From: Thiohalospira halophila DSM 15071
GTDB lineage: Bacteria; Pseudomonadota; Gammaproteobacteria; Thiohalospirales; Thiohalospiraceae
Assembly: GCF_900112605.1 (NCBI RefSeq)
Contig: NZ_FOMJ01000006.1
Span: 62,001-126,000 of the forward strand
Direction of reading: 5' to 3'
Length of the DNA: 64,000 nt
The translations under genes were made by a program, and so were the position numbers. Positions 1 through 13,346 of the stretch are shown in pieces (positions within the stretch are counted from its first letter, which is position 1; each line of letters begins with the position of its first letter). The notes beneath the pieces were generated by a model. The model saw nothing but the letters and a program-made list of their open reading frames with translations. It did no database searches and was not told the DNA's origin.

Positions 1-45
1 CAACCACTGCAGTTGCCCGCACCGTATACCGCCTTCGTTTCGGCC

Positions 46-330
46 CTACTCGCCCGGCGCGGTGGTCCCCTCGCTCCGGGCGAGCAGGCGCATGCCGCCG
101 GCCAGGCCGTCGATGCGGCGGATGAGGCCGTCGCGGTCGGTCTCCGGCCAATGGAGGCAGCGGACCCCCTCGGGGGCCGGGTCATCGGCCTCCCCCAGCC
201 GGATAACCAGGTCGAAGGGCGGCTCGCCCACCGGCTTCACCCACTCCGGCGCCCGCTCCCGCGCCAGGTCGGCGGCGACCTCGGCCGACTGGCCGAGAAA
301 GAGCAGGCGGGCGCGGCGCTTGTAGCCCAT
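46..330 (-). CDS. Small degenerate LMW-phosphatase/arsenate-reductase-like protein
   Basis: A 94-residue protein beginning MGYKRRARLLFLGQ. The start is set by a strong ribosome site (GGGAGGAAGT directly before ATG). The N-terminal hydrophobic strand RLLFL and the later segments PFDLVIRLGEAD and LHWPETD recall the low-molecular-weight tyrosine phosphatase/ArsC fold, whose first strand normally runs into a CxxxxxR phosphate loop. Here the loop cysteine is absent (FLGQSAEV) and the protein is much shorter than the usual 135-150 residues, so catalysis is unlikely. Nothing else is known about it. It diverges from the unknown gene at 428. The gene is well supported by its ribosome site and codon pattern; the family call is weak. 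Confidence 0.55.
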   Translation of the reverse strand: MGYKRRARLLFLGQSAEVAADLARERAPEWVKPVGEPPFDLVIRLGEADDPAPEGVRCLHWPETDRDGLIRRIDGLAGGMRLLARSEGTTAPGE

Positions 331-427
331 ACTTCCTCCCGGGCGGGTTGAAATGCCGCCCCCTCGCTGCCATGCGGAGGGGACGGGCTGGCACGGCCCG
401 CGAATGATACAACGAGGAGGAGCCACC

Positions 428-733
428 ATGAGCATCAGCCAGGCAGACCTCGACGCCCGGGTCCGCGGCCGCGAGGCCGTCGACCGCAAGCTCCAGGAAC
501 TCGGCATGAGCCGCGGCGTGACGATCGGCCGCGTGGACTGGCGGCCCAACCCGGAGCTGGAGACGCCGGAGAAGGCCGCCGACAGTTACTACATGACCGT
601 GGCCTCCGACTCCAAGCAGGCCCACCACACCTTCTCCGCCGAGGAGCTGGCGAACCCCCACATCGACGAGGACAACGCCCTCCACGAGGCCATGGAGCAG
701 ATCATCGCCGGGCTGGTCCCCGACATGACCTGA
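428..733 (+). CDS. Conserved small protein of unknown function
   Basis: A 101-residue acidic protein with no signal peptide, membrane segment or motif I recognise. It starts MSISQADLDARVRG and has a mixed helix/strand look, with SYYMTVASDSKQAHHTFSAEEL in the middle. The start is chosen from a good ribosome site, ACGAGGAGG, 7 nt before ATG. It ends 14 nt before mutH on the same strand, so the two are probably co-transcribed. It is likely a soluble cytoplasmic protein; I assign no function. Confidence 0.7.
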   Translation: MSISQADLDARVRGREAVDRKLQELGMSRGVTIGRVDWRPNPELETPEKAADSYYMTVASDSKQAHHTFSAEELANPHIDEDNALHEAMEQIIAGLVPDMT

Positions 734-746
734 GAGGGGACGCCGG

Positions 747-1430
747 GTGCGGTACCATGACCCCATGGTGACCGCCCCCCGCGACGAGGAAGAGCTCCAC
801 CACCGCGCCACGGCGCTGGCCGGGTCCACCCTGGGCGCCGTGGCGGGGCGGTGCGGGCTCGCCGTTCCGACGGACCTGCGCCGTTCCAAGGGCTGGGCGG
901 GGCGGGTAATGGAGACCGCCCTGGGGGCCGACGGCGGCTCCCGGGCGGTTCACGACTTCGCCCACCTCGGGGTGGAGCTCAAGACCCTCCCCCTCCAGGG
1001 GCCCACCGAGCCCCGGGAGACCACCTACGTCTGCACCGCCGACCTGACCTCGCTGGGGGAGTCCTGGGAGGCCTCCTGGGTCGGCCGGAAGCTCGCCCGC
1101 GTGCTCTGGGTCCCGGTGGAGGGCGACCCGGCCATCCCGCCGGGGGAACGACGGGTGGGCACACCCTGGCTCTGGTCCCCCACGGCGGAGCAGACGGCCA
1201 CCCTGCGCTCGGACTGGGAGGCCTTCCGGGAGCGGCTGACCCTGGAGGGAGCGGCCGGGCTCACCGCCCACGCCGGGACCTGGCTCCAGGTCCGGCCCAA
1301 GGCCGCCCACGGCCGGGCGCGTACCGCCGCCTTCGACGCCGAGGGCCGCCGGATCACCGTCAACCCGCGCGGCTTCTACCTGCGGACCGCCTTCACCCGC
1401 GCCCTGCTCGCCGAGGCCTTCGGCGAGTAG
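747..1430 (+). CDS. mutH: DNA mismatch repair endonuclease MutH
   Basis: MutH nicks the unmethylated strand at hemimethylated GATC sites after activation by MutS-MutL. The full-length protein (227 residues; E. coli has 229) aligns throughout, with conserved LGVELKTLP, RVLWVPVEG, RRVGTPWLWSP and ITVNPRGFYLRTAFT blocks. The catalytic D-x6-E-x-K triad is visible (HDF..GVELK) and falls at D70, E77 and K79 when the GTG start at 747 is used, matching E. coli numbering. That GTG is also preceded by AGGGG about 7 nt upstream. An ATG at 765 is an alternative start but lacks a ribosome site. The gene faces hemE tail to tail. MutH restricts the lineage to gammaproteobacteria with Dam-type methylation; no dam gene is in the window. 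Confidence 0.95.
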   Translation: MRYHDPMVTAPRDEEELHHRATALAGSTLGAVAGRCGLAVPTDLRRSKGWAGRVMETALGADGGSRAVHDFAHLGVELKTLPLQGPTEPRETTYVCTADLTSLGESWEASWVGRKLARVLWVPVEGDPAIPPGERRVGTPWLWSPTAEQTATLRSDWEAFRERLTLEGAAGLTAHAGTWLQVRPKAAHGRARTAAFDAEGRRITVNPRGFYLRTAFTRALLAEAFGE

Positions 1431-1437
1431 GGCCCGC

Positions 1438-2502
1438 TCAGGTGTGGTAGGCCGGGGAGAGCTCGTGGACGGCGTCGATGAAGGCGCGGGCGTGCTCGGG
1501 GTCGACGTCGGGGGTGATCCCGTGGCCGAGGTTGAAGACGTGGCCGGAGCCACGACCGTAGCTCTCCAGGATGGTGGCCACCTCCTCGCGGATCCGCTCC
1601 GGGCGGGCGTGGAGCATCATGGGGTCCATGTTGCCCTGCAGCGCCACCCGGTCGCCCACCCGCGCCCGGGCATCGCCCAGGTCGGTGGTCCAGTCCAGTC
1701 CCAGGCAGTCGCAGCCGGTCTCCGCCATGGACTCCAGCCACTGGCCGCCGTTCTTGGTGAACAGCGTCACCGGCACCCGCCGGCCGTCGGCGTGGCGGTC
1801 CAGGCCGTTGATGATGCGCTGCATGTAGGCCAGCGAGAAGGTCCGGTAGTCCCGGGGGGTAAGCACGCCGCCCCAGGTATCGAAGATCATCACCGCCTGC
1901 GCCCCCGCCGCGATCTGGGCGTTGAGGTAGGCGGTGACGGAATCGGCGGTGACCGCCAGCAGGTGGTGGGCCAGCTCCGGGCGGTCGTAGATGAGGGTCT
2001 TCAGTCGGGCGTAGTCCTTGCTGGAGCCGCCCTCCACCATGTAGGTGGCCAGGGTCCAGGGGCTGCCGGCGAAGCCGATGAGCGGGACCCGGCCGGCCAG
2101 CTCCCGGCGGATGAGGGAGACCGCATCGGGGACGTACTTGAGCTCCGCGTGGGGGTCGACCACCGGCAGGTTGCGGATGGCGGCCTCGTCACGCACCGGG
2201 TTATCGAAGCTCGGCCCCTCGCCGGGGGTGAAGCGCAGGCCCAGGCCCATGGCATCCGGGACGGTGAGGATGTCCGAGAAGAGGATGGCGGCATCCAGGT
2301 CGAACCGCTCCAGGGGCTGGAGGGTGACCTCGCAGGCCATCTCCGGGTTCTGGGCCAGGCCGGTGAAGCTGCCGGCGCGCTCGCGCACGGCGCGATACTC
2401 CGGCAGGTAGCGGCCGGCCTGGCGCATCATCCAGACGGGGGTGGCGTCCACCGGCTCGCCGGCGATGGCGCGCAGGAGGCGGTCGTTGCGCAACTCGGTC
2501 AT
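1438..2502 (-). CDS. hemE: Uroporphyrinogen decarboxylase
   Basis: Decarboxylates the four acetate side chains of uroporphyrinogen III to coproporphyrinogen III in cytoplasmic haem synthesis. At 354 residues it is the normal length. Family signatures are clear: [16 protein letters not shown] near the N-terminus (substrate-binding arginines), [44 protein letters not shown] and FNLGHGITP near the end. The ATG follows GGGAGAGAAC. It is transcribed alone and converges with mutH, with only 7 nt between the stops. The haem supply fits the SoxA cytochrome in this window, although the link is general. Confidence 0.97.
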   Translation of the reverse strand: MTELRNDRLLRAIAGEPVDATPVWMMRQAGRYLPEYRAVRERAGSFTGLAQNPEMACEVTLQPLERFDLDAAILFSDILTVPDAMGLGLRFTPGEGPSFDNPVRDEAAIRNLPVVDPHAELKYVPDAVSLIRRELAGRVPLIGFAGSPWTLATYMVEGGSSKDYARLKTLIYDRPELAHHLLAVTADSVTAYLNAQIAAGAQAVMIFDTWGGVLTPRDYRTFSLAYMQRIINGLDRHADGRRVPVTLFTKNGGQWLESMAETGCDCLGLDWTTDLGDARARVGDRVALQGNMDPMMLHARPERIREEVATILESYGRGSGHVFNLGHGITPDVDPEHARAFIDAVHELSPAYHT

Positions 2503-2886
2503 GTTCTCTCCCGGATGGGGCCGGCCTGCCGCCGGCGGTAATCACTGTTCGCCATGGTAGCGCAACGCCCCGGACAAGTGGGCCCTGGCAGCCCGTGCGG
2601 AACGGCCGGCCCGGCCTGGATACGCGGCTCGGATAGACCCTGGAGCGGTCAGTGGCGGCCGGGGCGGGTGACCCTTACCGAACGTGCGGGGGAATGCACC
2701 CTTCGGGTGCCCTGCGCGGCTCGCCCGAAAGGGGGAAGCGCGCAAACTCGCTTCGCTCAGACAAGCGCGCTTCCTTTTCCCTTTCGGGCTGCGCTGCTCG
2801 GTGCATTCCACACGTTCGGTAAGGGTCACCCGCCCCGACCAGTCCACTCGGGCCGCTACCCCCCGGCCCCGAACTAGCTAAACCCC
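2503..2886. other. Gene-free spacer carrying a long inverted repeat
   Basis: This 384-bp stretch lies between the gltD stop and the hemE start. Apart from the hairpin-forming repeat listed separately (2661-2836) and the hemE leader, I see no convincing gene. Short open frames crossing it on both strands have low-complexity Arg/Pro-rich translations, and the frames that cross the repeat are the two arms read twice. No tRNA-like cloverleaf is visible. Confidence 0.6.
2661..2836. repeat. Long nested inverted repeat (potential cruciform)
   Basis: The outer arms 2661-2686 and 2811-2836 are perfect 26-bp inverted copies (each contains GGTGACCCTTACCGAACGTG or its complement). The pairing continues inward with GGAATGCACC (2691-2700) against GGTGCATTCC (2800-2809), then a second stem CCCGAAAGGGGGAAGCGCG (2724-2742) against 2766-2788. 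The loop contains CTCGCTTCGCTCAG. The whole could fold into a single hairpin of about 170 nt. It lies just downstream of gltD and may act as a transcription stop or be a REP/MITE-like mobile hairpin. Confidence 0.8.
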
Positions 2887-8782
<5,896 letters not shown>

Positions 8783-8904
8783 GCTGCGTGCCTCTTGAGG
8801 AAGTCTTCCGCCGGCGGGTCGGGCGGCGCGCGCTCGCCGGCCCGCGGGGTGCAAACCAGGCAACCCGGGGCCGGCGGCGGTGGCTTCGGGCAAAATGGCC
8901 GGAA

Positions 8905-8910
8905 AGTATA
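8905..8910 (-). promoter_or_regulatory. Candidate -10 element upstream of gltB
   Basis: Read on the minus strand this is TATACT, inside the symmetric octamer AGTATACT, about 120 nt before the gltB start. No good -35 hexamer lies 16-18 nt upstream, so an activator may be needed or the site may be chance. The rest of the 247-bp gap to the ATPase-SPOR gene shows nothing further. Confidence 0.3.
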
Positions 8911-9029
8911 CTAATCCTCCCCACCGCATTGCCAGCCTCCGGGCCGCCGCAAGGACCAGCCGGCGCCCAGCGGGCCGCTCTCAGGATAGCGGCCCGCGGC
9001 GGCGAGGCATCAACACGCGGGGCAGGGGA

Positions 9030-11207
9030 TCACTCGGAGCCGGCCCGGGACTCGGCGAGTTCGTCCACGGGGCGGGGCCACGGCCCCAGGTCGCGCACCT
9101 CGGCGGGGAGGTCGTCCACGGCGGCGCGGGCGGTTTCACGATCCGGCCAGGCCCCGGTAACTACCAGGTACCACGGCGTGCCCTCACGCTCCACGGCCAC
9201 CAGGCGGGTCTCGAGGTCGCTCTCCTCGCGGAAGGCCTGGGCGCGCTCCCGTTCCCGGGTGGCGAAGAGCTGGAGGGTCACCTGACCGGCCTGCTCGCGC
9301 AGCCACGCGGCCCCCTCGGCCTCTGCGGTGGACTCGGTGGATTCCTCCGGCACCGGGGCGTTCCCGGGAAGGCGTCCCTGGATGGCGGAGAAGGGCCGCT
9401 GCCAGGGCTCCAGATCGGTGCGCTCCGCCAGCGCCGCGGCGGCCGATTGCGCCGCCTCGGCATCGGCATAGTCGCCGTGGAGGAGCAGGTACCAGCCATC
9501 GGCGGTGAGCACGGTGGCCACGGGATCGGGCCAGTCGCGCCCCTCGGCGGCGCGCTGGACCACCTCCTCGCGGTGGCTGGCCAGCAGCTGCAAGGTGCGA
9601 TGGTCGCCGGGGCGCTGGCGAACCCAGTCGCTGCCGTGGGGGCCGCCGGTCTCCTCGGCCGCCGCGGGCTCGGCCGGCTGAAGGCTCTCCGTCGTCTCTG
9701 GCTCCGGCTCTTCCGGCTCGGGTGCCGCCGGTGCGGTGTCTTCCCGGGCAGACTCGGGCGTCTCGTCGGCCGTGGGCTCGGGCTCCGTGGCGCCGGCCGC
9801 AGCGGAATCCGCTACGCCGGACTCCTCCTGCTCGGGCGGCTCGGCGGTGGGCTCTTCGGGTTCCGGTTCCGATTCCGGTGCCGGCTCGGGTTCGGGGTCG
9901 GGGGCGACCACCCGGAAGCTTGCGGTCCCGGTCCCCTGCCCTTCCGGCGTGGACACGCGGGCGGTCCAGGTGTCGGCGGCCCCCCCAGGGTCGAAGGTCA
10001 CGGCCAGCCGCTGCCCGTCCAGCCGCTCCACGGCGTCGGCCGGGATGTCCCGGGCACCGCCGGTATAACCCAGCCGCACGCGACTCCCCTCGGGGAAGCC
10101 GTCACCGTGGAGGACCAGGCGCTGCTCGCCCTCCCCGGCCGGGACCTCATCGGGCTCCACGCGTTCCAGGGTCGGGCCACCCTCCGCGTCGGCGGGCCAG
10201 CCCTTGAGACGGGGCCGCTCGTCCGCCATGCCTTCCGGGCTCGTGGGGGATCCGCCGGACGACGGCTCCTCCTCCGAGGCCGGCTCGGCCTGCCCTGCCT
10301 CCTCGGGCAGTTCCAGGGCCAGCGGCTCCAGCTCCTTCTCCTCCGAACCGTCGCCGCCCCAGATGGGCAGCAGGGCCACCAGGCCGAGACCGGCGGCGCC
10401 GCCCAGGGCGTAGATCACTCGGCGGTCGGGAGCGAGGGCCAGGCGGGGGCCGCTGCCACGGCCGGCCTTGGCCAGCAGGCTCTTGTGGGCGAGTTCGTTG
10501 ATCCGCGCCGGGTTGCCCCGGGCGGTGCGCTGGATCCGCCGCGCCACCTTGGCCGGGAAGGGGTCCTGCTGGCCGTCAAAGCCGGCCACGCGCAGGCGGT
10601 GGTGGAGATAGGCCGCCGTCTGCGCCGCGGTGAGCCCGGGGATCTGGAGGGTGTGGGTGATCCGCTCGCGCAGGGGGGCGAGTTCGCCGTCGGCCAGGGT
10701 CTCCTCGATGGCCGGCTCGCAGAAGAGGATGACGCGGACCACCGGCCCGCTGTCCTCCTCGCTGTCGGCCAGGTCGAGGATGAGCCGCAGGGCCTCCGCC
10801 CCCAGCCGGTGGGCATCGTCGACGACCAGCAGGGGCGTCCCGCCATGGCCGGCCTGGCGGAGTTGCCGGGTCAGCTCGGCCGGCGTGGAGCCAGGGCCCA
10901 GGCCGAAGGCCTGGCCGATCCGGCCGGCCAGGGAGTCGGCGTCCAGGGCCTCGTCCACCTCCACCTGGCCGATCTGCAGCTCGTTGCGGTTCTCGGCCAC
11001 GAACTGCTGGCGCAGGCTGGTCTTGCCGGCCCCGGCGGGGCCGATGATCATCAGCAGCAGGTCGCCGTAGCGGGCCAGGTGGGCGAGCATGTCCAGCCGC
11101 TGACCCAGCTCGGCGTCCCGATAGAAGAAGTCGGGGTCGGGTTCCGGGGCGAAGGGGGGCCGATCCAGGCCCAGCATCTCCAGGTAGGGGATCTCGCCGG
11201 TGGGCAT
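9030..11207 (-). CDS. DamX-like AAA ATPase with SPOR domains
   Basis: A 725-residue protein in the position of E. coli damX (after aroK-aroB). Residues 1-250 are an ExeA/GspA-type AAA domain: Walker A GPAGAGKTS at about 56-64 and Walker B LLVVDDAH at about 126-133. One membrane segment follows (about 264-284, YALGGAAGLGLVALLPIW). Then come an IPT/TIG-like beta domain (LERVEPDEVPAGEGEQRLVLHGDGFPEG), a long Glu/Pro-rich spacer, and two SPOR-like repeats (HRTLQLLASHREE and QVTLQLFATRERE, each followed by WYLL/WYLV). SPOR domains bind denuded septal peptidoglycan, so a role at the division site is likely. An extended architecture like this is unusual. Its ATG overlaps the stop of the WGR gene. 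Confidence 0.8.
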   Translation of the reverse strand: MPTGEIPYLEMLGLDRPPFAPEPDPDFFYRDAELGQRLDMLAHLARYGDLLLMIIGPAGAGKTSLRQQFVAENRNELQIGQVEVDEALDADSLAGRIGQAFGLGPGSTPAELTRQLRQAGHGGTPLLVVDDAHRLGAEALRLILDLADSEEDSGPVVRVILFCEPAIEETLADGELAPLRERITHTLQIPGLTAAQTAAYLHHRLRVAGFDGQQDPFPAKVARRIQRTARGNPARINELAHKSLLAKAGRGSGPRLALAPDRRVIYALGGAAGLGLVALLPIWGGDGSEEKELEPLALELPEEAGQAEPASEEEPSSGGSPTSPEGMADERPRLKGWPADAEGGPTLERVEPDEVPAGEGEQRLVLHGDGFPEGSRVRLGYTGGARDIPADAVERLDGQRLAVTFDPGGAADTWTARVSTPEGQGTGTASFRVVAPDPEPEPAPESEPEPEEPTAEPPEQEESGVADSAAAGATEPEPTADETPESAREDTAPAAPEPEEPEPETTESLQPAEPAAAEETGGPHGSDWVRQRPGDHRTLQLLASHREEVVQRAAEGRDWPDPVATVLTADGWYLLLHGDYADAEAAQSAAAALAERTDLEPWQRPFSAIQGRLPGNAPVPEESTESTAEAEGAAWLREQAGQVTLQLFATRERERAQAFREESDLETRLVAVEREGTPWYLVVTGAWPDRETARAAVDDLPAEVRDLGPWPRPVDELAESRAGSE

Positions 11208-11458
11208 CAGGGCTGCTCCTCGCCGCGGGTGAAGACGACCCGGTAGCCACGCTTGGCCTGGTCGTCCCGGCGGCGCTGCAGCGCCGCCTCGGCCTCCTCG
11301 CGGGTGTTGAAGTGCTCGCTGCGGACCTGCCCGCGCCCGCCCTGGGGGCCGGACTCCCGGACCAGGTTCCAGCCCCCGAGCAGGTCGGGCTGCAGAAGCA
11401 GCTGGTAGAAACGGGGGTTCTTACCCTCGACGGGCGGCGTCTGCATATAGATCCGCAT
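11207..11458 (-). CDS. WGR domain-containing protein
   Basis: An 83-residue protein consisting of a single WGR domain: MRIYMQTPPVEGKNPRFYQLLLQPDLLGGWNLVRE, then GGRGQVRSEHFNTREEAEAALQRRRDDQAKRGYRVVF. WGR domains, named for a Trp-Gly-Arg motif, occur in PARPs and in stand-alone bacterial proteins and are thought to bind nucleic acid. Here the central motif reads GGRGQVRSEHF. It sits between aroB and the ATPase-SPOR gene and its TGA overlaps that gene's ATG by one base, so translation is coupled. No role in division or aromatic synthesis is known. Confidence 0.85.
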   Translation of the reverse strand: MRIYMQTPPVEGKNPRFYQLLLQPDLLGGWNLVRESGPQGGRGQVRSEHFNTREEAEAALQRRRDDQAKRGYRVVFTRGEEQP

Positions 11459-11585
11459 GGGCTGTCACCGGCTCCCCCGATGGCTCGATCCGATCAATGT
11501 ACCAGCGCCGGGCGTGCGGGGACCACCGCGACGCATTGCCACTGGAGTCCTTGCTTCCGCCGGGACGGGGGTATGGGTACCCTGC

Positions 11586-12698
11586 CTATCCACGCGATAC
11601 GGAGCGGGCCGGCAGGGCGTGGTGTTCGTCCAGGGTGGCGGCCAGGGCCTCCGGATCGTAGTCGGCGGTCACCGTCGCGTTCCCGATGGCGGTGGGCAGG
11701 ACCAGCCGGATCTCGCCGCCCCGGGCCTTCTTGTCCACTCGCATGAGTTCCAGGAAGCGCGCCCGGGAGAGATCCGCCGGGGCCCGGGTGGGCAGGCCGG
11801 CGCGCACGGTGAGCGCCTCGATGCGGTGGACCTCTTCGTCGCTCAGCCAGCCCAGGCGCCGGGCCAGCTCGGCGGCCATCAGGCTGCCCACGGCCACCGC
11901 CTCGCCGTGGAGCCAGCGGCCGTAGCCGATCCCGGTCTCGATGGCGTGGCCGAAGGTGTGGCCGAGATTCAGGAGGGCGCGCTGGCCGCCCTCACGCTCG
12001 TCGGCGGCGACGATGGCCGCCTTGGCCTCGCAGGAGCGGCGGATAGCGGTGGTGAGCGCCGCCGGGTCGCGCTCGGTGAGCGCCCCCATGTGCTCCTCCA
12101 GCCAGGCGAAGAAGTCGGCGTCACCGATGACGCCGTACTTGATGACCTCCGCCAGGCCGGCGGCGAACTGGCGCTCGTCCAGGGTGGCGAGGGTGTCGGT
12201 ATCGATGACCACGGCCCGGGGCTGGTGGAAGGCGCCGATCATGTTCTTGCCCAGACGGTGGTTGACCCCGGTCTTGCCGCCCACCGAGGAGTCCACCTGG
12301 GCGAGCAGGGTGGTGGGCACCTGGACGAAGGGGACGCCGCGCTGGTAGCAGGCGGCGGCAAAGCCGGCCATGTCCCCCACCACGCCGCCCCCCAGGGCGA
12401 CGATGGTGGCACCGCGCTCGAAGCCGCGCTCCAGCAGGCGGGTGAAGACGGGGTCCAGCTGGTCCAAGGTCTTGTAGGCCTCGCCGTCGGGGAGTTCCAC
12501 CCGCTCCACCTCCAGCCCCGCCAGCGCCTGCTCCACCCGTTCGGCATAGAGCGGGCCCACGGTGGTATTGGTCACCACCAGCGCCTGGTGGCCCCGGATC
12601 CCGGCGCGCACCCGCTCCCCGTGCTCCAGCAGGCCGGGGCCGATGTGGATGGGGTAGCTGCGTTCGCCGAGGTCGACTTCCAGTTGTTCCATGGTCAT
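11586..12698 (-). CDS. aroB: 3-dehydroquinate synthase
   Basis: Converts DAHP to 3-dehydroquinate, the second step of the shikimate pathway, using NAD and a divalent metal. About 370 residues, normal length. Clear landmarks are [29 protein letters not shown] (NAD and substrate site), [12 protein letters not shown] and the metal ligands in [11 protein letters not shown] plus E of AEVIKYG. I took ATG 12698; an in-frame ATG at 12692 is equally possible because the ribosome site is weak. The open frame extends into aroK sequence but that part is not homologous. It follows aroK by about 70 nt. Confidence 0.96.
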   Translation of the reverse strand: MTMEQLEVDLGERSYPIHIGPGLLEHGERVRAGIRGHQALVVTNTTVGPLYAERVEQALAGLEVERVELPDGEAYKTLDQLDPVFTRLLERGFERGATIVALGGGVVGDMAGFAAACYQRGVPFVQVPTTLLAQVDSSVGGKTGVNHRLGKNMIGAFHQPRAVVIDTDTLATLDERQFAAGLAEVIKYGVIGDADFFAWLEEHMGALTERDPAALTTAIRRSCEAKAAIVAADEREGGQRALLNLGHTFGHAIETGIGYGRWLHGEAVAVGSLMAAELARRLGWLSDEEVHRIEALTVRAGLPTRAPADLSRARFLELMRVDKKARGGEIRLVLPTAIGNATVTADYDPEALAATLDEHHALPARSVSRG

Positions 12699-12768
12699 CC
12701 GGGTCCAGGGGTCGGGGTGGGCGCTGGTTCGTCCACTGATTCTACTACCATCCGGGCCCGGCGTGGGC

Positions 12769-13287
12769 TCACTCCTCGCGCCAGGGGCGGATGATCTCGC
12801 GGACCACGGCCCGCGCCGGCCGGTTCCCGGTCTCCACCACGCGATGGGCCGTTTCGCGATAGAGGGGATCGCGCTCGGCCATGAGTGCCTCCAGGCGGGC
12901 GCGGGGGTCCTCGGTCTGGAGCAGGGGGCGGTTGCGGTCGTAACGGGTCCGCTCGTAGAGGTGGCCCGCCGGGGCGTAGAGATAGATGACATAACCCCGC
13001 TCGGCCAGCTTCCGGCGGGTATCGGGATCGAGGACGGCGCCGCCGCCGGTGGCGAGCACCAGCTCGGGCTCCCGGGTCAGCTCGTCGAGGATCCCGCGCT
13101 CGCGGCTGCGAAAGCCCTCCTCGCCCTCGATGTCGAAGATCCAGGGGATACTGGCCCCGGTCCGCTCCTCGATGGCGCGATCGGCATCCTGGAAGGGCCG
13201 ATTCAGGGCGCGGGCGAGCTGCCGCCCCACGGTGGTCTTGCCCACGCCCATGGGGCCCACGAGGATGATTCGATCGGGTGCTTGCAT
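12769..13287 (-). CDS. aroK: Shikimate kinase
   Basis: Phosphorylates shikimate with ATP in the cytoplasmic shikimate pathway. 172 residues, typical. Walker A is [12 protein letters not shown] (about residues 11-22); the shikimate-binding DxD region is [19 protein letters not shown] (Walker B loop) and the lid [11 protein letters not shown] follow. It lies between pilQ and aroB, the classical gammaproteobacterial order. The ATG at 13287 has only a weak GAG upstream. Confidence 0.96.
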   Translation of the reverse strand: MQAPDRIILVGPMGVGKTTVGRQLARALNRPFQDADRAIEERTGASIPWIFDIEGEEGFRSRERGILDELTREPELVLATGGGAVLDPDTRRKLAERGYVIYLYAPAGHLYERTRYDRNRPLLQTEDPRARLEALMAERDPLYRETAHRVVETGNRPARAVVREIIRPWREE

Positions 13288-13346
13288 CCACTCATGTTAC
13301 GGCAGCCCGACGGAGCGCGGTCAAGCAGCGAGGTCCGCGGGGGTTC

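Noticed and set aside
2542-2877. Open frames of about 100 codons on both strands between gltD and hemE
   Set aside because: They run through the inverted repeat, so parts of each translation derive from the two arms; no family match or ribosome site.
9722-10207. Pro/Arg-rich open frames opposite the acidic linker of the ATPase-SPOR gene
   Set aside because: They are the complement of the Glu/Pro-rich linker; the sense frame has full domain support on both sides.
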